This document shows positions 6,176-11,586 of a DNA stretch of 11,586 bases, one piece after another. The position numbers and the translations under genes were made by a program. The DNA is from Oscillospiraceae bacterium (GTDB lineage Bacteria > Bacillota > Clostridia > Oscillospirales > Ruminococcaceae). The notes below the pieces were generated by a model. It did not search any database. It worked only from the letters and a program-made list of their open reading frames with translations, and was not told the origin of the DNA. Location of the stretch: NCBI GenBank assembly GCA_016297675.1, contig JAEDGE010000060.1, positions 1 through 11,586 on the forward strand, written 5' to 3'. Each line of letters begins with the position of its first letter. Position 1 is the first letter of the stretch.

Positions 6176-8173
6176 TTATTTCCCATCAAAAAAAGACCGT
6201 TCTTGCTGCAACGCACCGCTACGGTAAGCATCCAGAAGCTGCATCAGTTCATCAATTCTTTCCTGAATCTCTCTGCCACGGTCAGTATCCCGCACCTGTA
6301 AGCGTTTCGGGGCTGCCATAACGGAAATGCGGTCAGCATGAATATCGGTTTCTTTTTGGATTGCCTCTTCCGTAGAGGTAAACGGCTCATGTGCCACCAA
6401 CATCATACCATAGGAATTGTAAATCAACGTATAGCCAGCAATACCGGTTTTCTCCTGATACACCTTAGAAAAACCGCCGTCAATAATCATCACTTTTCCG
6501 CCGCATTTTACCGGACTTTCTCCTGCAATTTGCAATACTGGCACGTGTCCATTGACAATGTGAGAATGTTCTCCAAGTCCAAATTCTGCTAAAATCCGGT
6601 TCATGACTGTTTCATCGTTCAAAAAACGATAGTAGGCATTTTTCTGTTCTTTATGCGTCTCTTTTTCCGCCAGAAAATACCGTTCAAATGTAGTCATTTT
6701 ATCTTTTCCATAAAGCGGTGAATCTTTTGCTGTCCAGATATACCACAGAATATCTTTTCCCTTTTCCTGTTCCATGGGATCGACTGCTAAGAATGCCTTT
6801 CTGACATAGCTCTCCAAGCAGTCATACAAATCTTTTCCACTGTATTCTGTTCCATAGATATTTACCTTACGGAATGAACCATCCTCTTCCATCGGAACAC
6901 AACCGTGATAAAGCAAGTTGCCGTTGCATACCTTATATAAACTGCCTCGGTGCAGCAGCAGTTTTACATGTCGCTGTAACTTTTCACAGTGCAGGAATGC
7001 AGATTGCAGCCGTTCCATTACCGTTTGCTCCTCTGGTGTCAGTGCATAGGGATCTTTCGGATCAATGGTTGGGAAATGCGTATCTAACAAGGAATAGGTA
7101 TTTCCTTCATAGGAAATGGTTCCGGTCTCATAGTTGATATGATGCAGCAACCGACGATGTTCCATCTGGAAAGAAGGATGTGCTACCATCAACTGCCCTT
7201 CCAATTTGAATTGCATAATGGCAATCGCCTTATGCATTTTCATATGCAAGGCGGTTTCCGCTGAATTATACGCCTTTGCATTTCCTTCCAGCTTAAATTG
7301 TTTGCAGTCATCATTCTGATAAGCTGCCATCGCAAAGGTGGCAAGCGGCAGCAGATTGATGCCATAACCGTCTTCCAGAATGTCCAGATTGCCGTAACGG
7401 GCAGAATTGCGGATAACCGTAGCAATGCAGGCAAGCTGTCCGGCAGCAGCTCCCATCCAGACAATGTCATGATTACCCCACTGAATATCCAGAGAATGAT
7501 ACTGCAACAGCTTATCCATAATTTTATGTGGTGCAGGTCCACGGTCGTAGATATCGCCCAAAATATGCAGATGCTCTACCGCTAACCGCTGAATCAATTT
7601 GGATAGAGCAACGATAAATGACTCCGCACGGTCAATCTGAATAATGGTATCAATAATGGTTTCATAATAAGCCTCTTTGTCCAACACTTCCGGCTTTTCA
7701 GTAATCAGCTCTTCAATCACAAATGCATAATCTGCCGGCAATGCTTCCCGCACTTTGGAACGGGTATATTTGGAGGAAAGTGTTTTACACAAAGTAATCA
7801 GACGGTACAGTACAATTTTATACCAATCCTGCATATGCCGTTCTGTTTTTTTGACAATGTCCATTTTCTCCCTTGGATAGTAAATCAGCGTTGCAAGTGA
7901 TTTCTTATCGGCGTGGGTCAGTGTATGTCCAAATACTTCATCAATTTTCTTCTTGACAGAACCGGATCCATTTTTGAGTACATGAGAAAATGCTTCATAT
8001 TCGCCATGAATATCGGTGATAAAGTGTTCCGTCCCTTTTGGAAGATTCAGGATGGCTTGCAGGTTGATGATTTCAACAGCAGCTTTATCAATGGTGGGAT
8101 ATTGTTCTGCCAATCGCTGCAAATATTTTAATTGCAGTTGCTGAAAAGTTGGTTCGTTGGTTGTTGCCTGCAT
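6176..8173 (-). CDS. fbp: Fructose-1,6-bisphosphatase, class III
   Basis: Hydrolyses fructose 1,6-bisphosphate to fructose 6-phosphate, the gluconeogenic step opposing phosphofructokinase, in the cytosol. From the ATG at 8173 it is 665 residues, matching class III enzymes such as the roughly 670-residue Bacillus subtilis Fbp. It belongs to the calcineurin-like metallophosphatases and shows the three metal motifs: TDIHGE (Asp54, His56), GDIYDRG (Asp207, Asp210) and GNHD (Asn234, His235). Later blocks such as IVNGHVPV, and IIDGGFSK near residue 570, also fit. The ATG is preceded by AAAGGAG at 9 bases and by a good promoter at 8207-8235. The frame stays open upstream to 8296, but that would cross the promoter and enter the inserted element, so it is not coding. 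The intergenic insertion lies just upstream of its -35 box. Confidence 0.96.
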   Translation of the reverse strand: MQATTNEPTFQQLQLKYLQRLAEQYPTIDKAAVEIINLQAILNLPKGTEHFITDIHGEYEAFSHVLKNGSGSVKKKIDEVFGHTLTHADKKSLATLIYYPREKMDIVKKTERHMQDWYKIVLYRLITLCKTLSSKYTRSKVREALPADYAFVIEELITEKPEVLDKEAYYETIIDTIIQIDRAESFIVALSKLIQRLAVEHLHILGDIYDRGPAPHKIMDKLLQYHSLDIQWGNHDIVWMGAAAGQLACIATVIRNSARYGNLDILEDGYGINLLPLATFAMAAYQNDDCKQFKLEGNAKAYNSAETALHMKMHKAIAIMQFKLEGQLMVAHPSFQMEHRRLLHHINYETGTISYEGNTYSLLDTHFPTIDPKDPYALTPEEQTVMERLQSAFLHCEKLQRHVKLLLHRGSLYKVCNGNLLYHGCVPMEEDGSFRKVNIYGTEYSGKDLYDCLESYVRKAFLAVDPMEQEKGKDILWYIWTAKDSPLYGKDKMTTFERYFLAEKETHKEQKNAYYRFLNDETVMNRILAEFGLGEHSHIVNGHVPVLQIAGESPVKCGGKVMIIDGGFSKVYQEKTGIAGYTLIYNSYGMMLVAHEPFTSTEEAIQKETDIHADRISVMAAPKRLQVRDTDRGREIQERIDELMQLLDAYRSGALQQERSFFDGK

Positions 8174-8206
8174 AGGGGGTATCTCCTTTCTATTTTTACT
8201 GGTTTT

Positions 8207-8235
8207 AGTATAGCATTTTTGATGATATTTGTAAA
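8207..8235 (-). promoter_or_regulatory. Sigma-A promoter of fbp
   Basis: Reading the minus strand: TTTACA (8235-8230), 17 bases, then TATACT (8212-8207) preceded by TGC, an extended -10. The leader is about 25-30 bases. Its upstream side, where UP elements or activators would act, meets the inserted element only 9 bases from the -35 box. Confidence 0.75.
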
Positions 8236-8244
8236 GCGGTTTGA

Positions 8245-8269
8245 AGAAAGAGCCACGGAAATCAATTTT
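8245..8269 (+). repeat. Left end of the element: 9-bp direct repeat plus 16-bp inverted repeat
   Basis: AGAAAGAGC (8245-8253) is the left target-site copy and CACGGAAATCAATTTT (8254-8269) the left terminal inverted repeat. The fourth base G differs from the A expected from the right end. Confidence 0.8.
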
Positions 8270-8310
8270 TAATGACGGTGTAAATTTTTTCGCCACATGT
8301 GACTATGGTC

Positions 8311-8415
8311 AAGCTGATTCAGCTTGGCGAGGGTGATTCCACACAGTGTGGGGAAATGTCGGCGTAGCCGACAAAGGGGAAGGGCATCCTCTAAAAAGGG
8401 GGGCAAGCTGCCCCC
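8311..8415. repeat. GC-rich hairpin array inside the element
   Basis: Four perfect stem-loops in 105 bases: AAGCTG/CAGCTT (8311-8325), CCACAC/GTGTGG (8339-8351), TGTCGGC-GTA-GCCGACA (8357-8373) and GGGGGCA-AGC-TGCCCCC (8399-8415). The second and third can be enclosed by GAGGGTG (8329-8335) pairing with CATCCTC (8385-8391, one G-T pair), giving a branched fold. The strand of any transcript is unknown. From memory the style resembles hairpin-rich intergenic repeats of Ruminococcaceae genomes, not a named RNA family. Confidence 0.7.
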
Positions 8416-8462
8416 TGCGGAACATTGCAAATTCGGATAAGAAAACGGATGAGAAACAAGAT

Positions 8463-8560
8463 ACCGCTGTCCGCCATCTGAAAAAACAAAACGGGACGAA
8501 ATGCAGAAATTTAGTGTAGTTAGACTGCAAATTGAGGTACAGAACAGGGCGGACAGCGGT
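8463..8560. repeat. 13-bp perfect inverted repeat inside the element
   Basis: ACCGCTGTCCGCC (8463-8475) and GGCGGACAGCGGT (8548-8560) are exact inverted copies 72 bases apart. After a two-base bulge the stem continues with CTG/CAG (8478-8480 with 8545-8547). Inside, TGCAG (8502-8506) pairs with CTGCA (8525-8529). Just outside, GGCAGA (8565-8570) pairs with TCTGCC (8583-8588). No direct repeat flanks this pair, so it is not evidently a second nested insertion. Confidence 0.75.
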
Positions 8561-8622
8561 CACAGGCAGACAGCGTAGCGATTCTGCCGGACGGTTTGGA
8601 AAAGATTTTCCTAAGAAATCCG

Positions 8623-8647
8623 AAAATTGATTTCTGTGAGAAAGAGC
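8623..8647 (-). repeat. Right end of the element: 16-bp inverted repeat plus 9-bp direct repeat
   Basis: AAAATTGATTTCTGTG (8623-8638) is the right terminal inverted repeat and AGAAAGAGC (8639-8647) the right target-site copy, identical and in the same orientation as the left one. The inner half of this repeat also pairs locally with AGAAATC at 8614-8620 (7-bp stem, 8-base loop). Confidence 0.8.
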
Positions 8648-8709
8648 AGAGCTGTCCATTTCTCGAAAATAAACGGATACAATTCCTATAAAAAAACCCC
8701 CCAAATAAA

Positions 8710-8738
8710 TTGACGCTCTTTCATATTTGTGTTATAAT
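8710..8738 (+). promoter_or_regulatory. Sigma-A promoter of uppP
   Basis: TTGACG (8710-8715), a 17-base spacer, TATAAT (8733-8738) preceded by TGT (extended -10): five of six matches in the -35 and a perfect -10. The leader is about 27 bases. Together with the ribosome site it sets the start at 8772. Confidence 0.88.
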
Positions 8739-8771
8739 AGAAAAACAACACGGAAAGGAAGTTTTTTACTT

Positions 8772-9632
8772 ATGTTTTGGGAACTCTTAAAAGCACTCTT
8801 TTTGGGCATTGTAGAAGGGATTACCGAATGGCTACCCATCAGCAGCACCGGTCACCTGATTTTGGTGGATGCCTTTCTCAAACTGGATGCCAGCGATGCC
8901 TTCAAGGAAATGTTTGATGTTGTCATTCAACTCGGTGCGATTCTGGCAGTGGTGGTTATGTACTGGAAAAACCTGTGGCCGTTTCACAAAAAAGATTCCA
9001 ATCCCAATCCACTGACGCCGACCGGTTTCGGTGCCTGTATTCAAAAAGACATTTTGCAAATGTGGTGTAAAGTCCTTGTTGCCTGTGTTCCGGCTGCGGT
9101 CATTGGTTTATTGTTTGACGATGTTTTTCATGCATTGTTCTATAATCCGCTGACGGTTGCCATTATGCTGATTTTATTCGGTGTAGCCTTTATCTTCATT
9201 GAACGCTGGCATAAGAATCGACAGCCTCGCATTCACTCCATTGGCGGTCTGGACTATAAAACCGTTCTGCTAATCGGTGTATTCCAATTGATTGCCGCAA
9301 TTTTCCCCGGTACATCTCGTTCCGGTGCAACCATTGTTGGAGCTCTGCTGTTGGGCGTTTCTCGAACTGCCGCTGCGGAATTTACCTTCTACCTTGCTGT
9401 ACCAGTTATGGCTGGTGCAAGCTTGCTCAAGCTATTGAAATTCGGTTTGCACTTCACTGGTATGGAATTTGCTATTTTATTGGTTGGCATGGTCAGTGCC
9501 TTTGCAGTCTCGCTCTTTATCATTCGATTCCTGATGAACTATATTCGCAAACATGACTTTACGGTATTCGGCTGGTATCGAATCGTTCTGGGAGTTCTTG
9601 TCCTGATTTGTGCTGCAGTGGGAATAATCTGA
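8772..9632 (+). CDS. uppP: Undecaprenyl-diphosphatase (BacA/UppP)
   Basis: A membrane enzyme that removes a phosphate from undecaprenyl diphosphate, recycling the lipid carrier of peptidoglycan and other wall polymers; high dosage gives bacitracin tolerance in relatives. It has 286 residues (E. coli 273) and several hydrophobic helices. Both signature motifs are intact: GIVEGITEWLPISSTGHL near the start, with Glu15, Glu19, Ser25 and His28, and FPGTSRSGATI with Arg183. The ATG at 8772 is chosen because GGAAAGGAAG lies about 10 bases upstream; a longer frame from 8727 would begin upstream of the -10 box. It is transcribed alone, from its own promoter to the terminator at 9660-9690. The inserted element lies upstream of its promoter. 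Confidence 0.96.
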   Translation: MFWELLKALFLGIVEGITEWLPISSTGHLILVDAFLKLDASDAFKEMFDVVIQLGAILAVVVMYWKNLWPFHKKDSNPNPLTPTGFGACIQKDILQMWCKVLVACVPAAVIGLLFDDVFHALFYNPLTVAIMLILFGVAFIFIERWHKNRQPRIHSIGGLDYKTVLLIGVFQLIAAIFPGTSRSGATIVGALLLGVSRTAAAEFTFYLAVPVMAGASLLKLLKFGLHFTGMEFAILLVGMVSAFAVSLFIIRFLMNYIRKHDFTVFGWYRIVLGVLVLICAAVGII

Positions 9633-9659
9633 AACAACACAATCCTACAAAAAGACCGA

Positions 9660-9690
9660 AACGCACTGGAATTTTTCCGGTGCGTTCTTT
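9660..9690 (+). terminator. Rho-independent terminator of uppP
   Basis: AACGCACTGGAA (9660-9671) pairs with TTCCGGTGCGTT (9675-9686), a 12-bp stem with one T-G pair and a 3-base loop, followed by a modest tail TTCTTT. Confidence 0.75.
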
Positions 9691-9709
9691 ATGTACTGCT
9701 GCAAAAAAT

Positions 9710-9738
9710 TTGACACTGTTGCCGCTGTATGCTATAAT
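9710..9738 (+). promoter_or_regulatory. Consensus sigma-A promoter of the xre-tgt unit
   Basis: TTGACA (9710-9715), exactly 17 bases, TATAAT (9733-9738), preceded by TGC: a perfect consensus with extended -10. The leader is about 58 bases and ends in AGGAGG (9787-9792). Such a strong promoter upstream of a repressor-type gene suggests autoregulation, though no clear operator dyad overlaps it. Confidence 0.9.
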
Positions 9739-9802
9739 AAAAGTAATTGCATGTTTTTCTACAAGCTAAAATTTTGATGATCCATCAGGAGGTCACACGA
9801 AA

Positions 9803-10273
9803 ATGATTTTTTCGGATAAATTGCGTCTGCTCCGGAGTCAGGCTGGACTTTCCCAAGAGGGACTTGCTGACAAACTGCATGTCAGCCGGCAGTCCGTTTC
9901 CAAATGGGAATCCGGAATTTCTTTTCCGGAAATTGAAAAATTAATTGCCATCAGTGAACTGTTTGATGTTTCCATTGACGCTCTGCTCAAAGAAACAACT
10001 GCAGATGCTTTGACCACTGAAAACATGGATCGGCTGGTGCTGCGGTTTCTTGGTTCATCACAGGCAATGCACAGTATTTCTCAACAACTCGTCACCATTA
10101 TGCAGGATGGAAAAATTGATGCACAGGAAGCTCTGCAAATGGAACAAATTATGTGTGCACTGGATCACATCATCAAAGATATTGCGACACTAAAACAAAC
10201 ATTTTACGCAAATCGCAATGTGATTCCAGCAGATCAGCAGCCTTCCCTGCCGTTTTCCATTGAAAATCTATAA
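9803..10273 (+). CDS. XRE/Cro-type helix-turn-helix transcriptional regulator
   Basis: A 156-residue cytosolic DNA-binding protein. Residues about 5-62 are an HTH_3 domain: LRLLRSQAGLSQ, then the two HTH helices EGLADKLHV and RQSVSKWESG, then the closing helices to SIDALLK. Residues 67-156 form a mostly helical C-terminal part that I do not recognise, with an acidic centre and a Pro-rich end; it may serve dimerisation or ligand sensing. The AGGAGG site is 10 bases before the ATG. Only 25 bp separate it from tgt, and no terminator lies between, so the two are probably one transcript. Its targets are unknown; self-control is the default guess for this type. Confidence 0.9.
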   Translation: MIFSDKLRLLRSQAGLSQEGLADKLHVSRQSVSKWESGISFPEIEKLIAISELFDVSIDALLKETTADALTTENMDRLVLRFLGSSQAMHSISQQLVTIMQDGKIDAQEALQMEQIMCALDHIIKDIATLKQTFYANRNVIPADQQPSLPFSIENL

Positions 10274-10298
10274 TATAGGAGAAAAATAAGGAGTCATT

Positions 10299-11429
10299 AT
10301 GTATACATGCTTGAAAACAGAGGGCACTGCCAGAAGAGGCGTGCTGGAAACGGTACACGGTACCATTCAAACACCATTTTTTATGAATGTCGGAACCGCT
10401 GCTGCCATCAAGGGCGGTATTTCCTCTGTCGATCTGGCAGAACTGAAATGCCAGATCGAACTCTGCAACACCTATCACCTTCACCTTCGCCCCGGAGATA
10501 CCATTATCCGCAAAATGGGTGGACTGCATGCTTTTATGCACTGGAACAAACCCATTCTGACCGACAGCGGCGGCTTTCAAGTGTTCTCCCTTGCAAAATT
10601 GCGGCGAATCAAGGAAGAGGGCGTTTATTTCCAATCGCACATTGACGGCAAACGGATTTTCATGGGACCAGAAGAAAGTATGCAGATTCAATCCAACCTT
10701 GCTTCTACCATTGCGATGGCATTTGATGAATGTGTGGAAAATCCCTCTCCATTTGACTATGTGAAAGCTTCCTGTGCCCGTACCACCCGCTGGCTGCACC
10801 GCTGTCAAGAGAAAATGGCACAGTTAAATGCAGATCCTACCACGATTAACCCCAAACAAATGCTGTTCGGCATCAATCAAGGTGGGACATTTGATGGTTT
10901 GCGAACGGCTCATATGAAAGAAATCGCAACCATGGGCTTGGACGGCTATGCCATCGGCGGTCTGGCAGTCGGCGAACCAACTGACGTGATGTACCACATC
11001 ATCGAAGAAGTAGAACCGTTTATGCCGAAGGACAAGCCACGGTATCTGATGGGCGTTGGAACCCCCTCCAATATCATTGAAGCCGTTGCAAGAGGGGTAG
11101 ATATGTTTGACTGTGTCATGCCCAGCCGAAATGCCAGACACGGCACCGTCTTTACTTGGGACGGCATTCTGCACATCACAAATGCCTGCTACGAAACCGA
11201 CCCACAGCCACTCGACCCGAAGTGTGACTGTCCGGTCTGCCGGAACTTCTCCAGAGCCTATATTCGTCATCTATTCAAGGCAAAAGAACAACTTGCTGGA
11301 CGATTGGCGGTTACACACAACCTCTATTTCTATAATACCCTCATGGAAAAAATTCGAGAAGCACTGGACGAAGACCGGTTCGACGCATTTCGTTCTGCCT
11401 ATTCAGAACGGCTGGCACAACGAATCTAA
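10299..11429 (+). CDS. tgt: tRNA-guanine transglycosylase (queuine/preQ1 tRNA-ribosyltransferase)
   Basis: Swaps guanine 34 of GUN-anticodon tRNAs (Asp, Asn, His, Tyr) for the queuosine precursor base, in the cytosol. It has 376 residues, the bacterial length. Catalytic residues are Asp89 in LTDSGGFQ and Asp271 in DMFDCVMPSRNARHG. The zinc site is Cys309, Cys311, Cys314 (CDCPVC) and His340 (VTHNLY), equivalent to the E. coli set shifted by 7. The specificity loop GGLAVGE is of bacterial type, pointing to preQ1, although some clostridial enzymes are known to accept queuine. No queuosine synthesis or uptake genes are in the window. Ribosome site AAGGAG (10288-10293) lies 5 bases before the ATG. 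It is the second gene after xre; no simple terminator follows, but the palindrome at 11451-11533 may serve. Confidence 0.96.
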   Translation: MYTCLKTEGTARRGVLETVHGTIQTPFFMNVGTAAAIKGGISSVDLAELKCQIELCNTYHLHLRPGDTIIRKMGGLHAFMHWNKPILTDSGGFQVFSLAKLRRIKEEGVYFQSHIDGKRIFMGPEESMQIQSNLASTIAMAFDECVENPSPFDYVKASCARTTRWLHRCQEKMAQLNADPTTINPKQMLFGINQGGTFDGLRTAHMKEIATMGLDGYAIGGLAVGEPTDVMYHIIEEVEPFMPKDKPRYLMGVGTPSNIIEAVARGVDMFDCVMPSRNARHGTVFTWDGILHITNACYETDPQPLDPKCDCPVCRNFSRAYIRHLFKAKEQLAGRLAVTHNLYFYNTLMEKIREALDEDRFDAFRSAYSERLAQRI

Positions 11430-11450
11430 CAAACAAAACCACACTTCTTA

Positions 11451-11533
11451 TACTGCCCTTGCAAAGACATAGGCTTTGCAGCCGCTTTTGGCGGCATTGC
11501 AAACAACATTGTTTTTTGCAATAGAGGGCAGTA
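11451..11533. repeat. 83-bp four-stem palindrome (cloverleaf-like) downstream of tgt
   Basis: The outer arms TACTGCCCT (11451-11459) and AGGGCAGTA (11525-11533) are perfect inverted copies. Between them are three consecutive hairpins: TGCAAAG/CTTTGCA (11460-11480), GCCGC/GCGGC (11481-11495) and ATTGCAAA/TTTGCAAT (11496-11522), with almost no unpaired bases at the junction. It lacks tRNA landmarks such as a T-arm GTTC sequence, CCA or an anticodon loop. It may end the tgt transcript, be a small repeat of the REP type, or be a structured RNA. Its right edge touches the predicted intron end. Confidence 0.75.
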
Positions 11534-11586
11534 ATCGAGTAGGAAGCTACCCATTAATTGAGAAGCCGACCTCTCACACCACCGTG
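11534..11586 (-). mobile_element. 3' end of a group II intron (end of domain V and domain VI), running off the right edge
   Basis: Read on the minus strand from the edge, CACGGTGGTG looks like the 3' arm of a domain V stem. It is followed by a domain VI: GAG-AGG pairs with CCT-A-CTC, leaving a single bulged A (position 11540), the branch point, 7 bases from the predicted end. The intron would end CTACTCGAT at 11534, fitting the usual final AY. The rest, including domains I-IV and any reverse transcriptase gene, lies beyond the window. It is antisense to tgt and does not interrupt it. The call rests on the domain V/VI pattern remembered from gut Firmicute introns; the class is not determined. 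Confidence 0.75.

Larger units (their letters stand above)
8254..8638. mobile_element. 385-bp MITE-like non-autonomous insertion with terminal inverted repeats and 9-bp target duplication
   Basis: The segment starts CACGGAAATCAATTTT (8254-8269) and ends AAAATTGATTTCTGTG (8623-8638). These are inverted copies matching at 15 of 16 positions. Immediately outside both ends is the same 9-mer, AGAAAGAGC (8245-8253 and 8639-8647), as expected of a transposition target duplication. The inside has no believable gene: the only long frame (minus strand, 8309-8704) starts outside the element, lacks a ribosome site and resembles no family. Instead it holds at least seven stem-loops, some GC-rich. Nine-base duplications occur in several IS groups (IS1, IS4/IS10-type, ISLre2), so the parent family cannot be named. 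It must be moved in trans by a transposase not present here, or be immobile. It separates the fbp and uppP promoters. Confidence 0.8.

Noticed and set aside
8174..8296. In-frame N-terminal extension of fbp
   Set aside because: It would cross the fbp promoter and begin inside the inserted element; class III enzymes do not have it, and AAAGGAG marks the ATG at 8173.
8309..8704. A 131-codon minus-strand frame across the inserted element
   Set aside because: It starts outside the element in the uppP upstream region, crosses a right terminal repeat and many hairpins, has no ribosome site and no recognisable domain.
8727..8771. Upstream start for uppP
   Set aside because: It lies upstream of the -10 box, so the start would not be in the transcript.
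11451..11533. tRNA gene or integron attC site
   Set aside because: The four-stem shape recalls both, but there is no T-arm consensus, anticodon arm of correct size or acceptor discriminator, and no attC core GTTRRRY pair.
1..11586. CRISPR array, toxin-antitoxin pair or anti-phage locus
   Set aside because: No regularly spaced direct repeats are visible and every long gene belongs to a metabolic or housekeeping family; the lone XRE gene is followed by tgt, not a toxin.

Overview
The window looks like the chromosome of a low- to mid-GC clostridial Firmicute, most likely an Oscillospirales/Ruminococcus-type gut or rumen anaerobe. This is inferred from the gene set, not from any search: a class III fructose-1,6-bisphosphatase, a fused AroQ chorismate mutase/prephenate dehydratase, an arylacetate-CoA ligase paired with a tandem ACT protein, AAGGAGG-type ribosome sites, and sigma-A promoters with TGn-extended -10 boxes.

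Layout, left to right. A 5' fragment of ruvC runs off the left edge on the minus strand. It is divergent from pheA (P-protein), which is followed 68 bp later by a CPA1-type K+/H+ antiporter, and that pair ends at a strong terminator (3230-3269). Converging on the terminator from the right is a minus-strand pair, paaK then an ACT-domain gene. Divergent from paaK is an amidohydrolase-2 gene with its own promoter. It converges on fbp (minus strand). A 598-bp gap separates fbp from the divergent uppP. After uppP come a terminator, a consensus promoter, and a two-gene unit: an XRE regulator and tgt (tRNA-guanine transglycosylase). The right edge holds a four-stem palindrome and the 3' end of a group II intron on the minus strand.

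The most unusual stretch is the fbp-uppP gap. It contains a 385-bp element with 16-bp imperfect terminal inverted repeats (15/16) flanked by a perfect 9-bp direct repeat. It encodes no believable protein and is packed with hairpins, so it reads as a non-autonomous (MITE-like) insertion between two divergent promoters. The right edge is the second point of interest, because the intron's predicted last base abuts the outer arm of the palindrome.

Functional themes: aromatic metabolism (pheA makes phenylpyruvate; PaaK activates or releases aryl acetates; the ACT protein probably senses an amino acid), gluconeogenesis (fbp), cell-wall lipid carrier recycling (uppP), tRNA modification (tgt), recombination (ruvC) and cation homeostasis (antiporter). 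Apart from paaK-ACT and xre-tgt these are ordinary housekeeping neighbours, not a single system.
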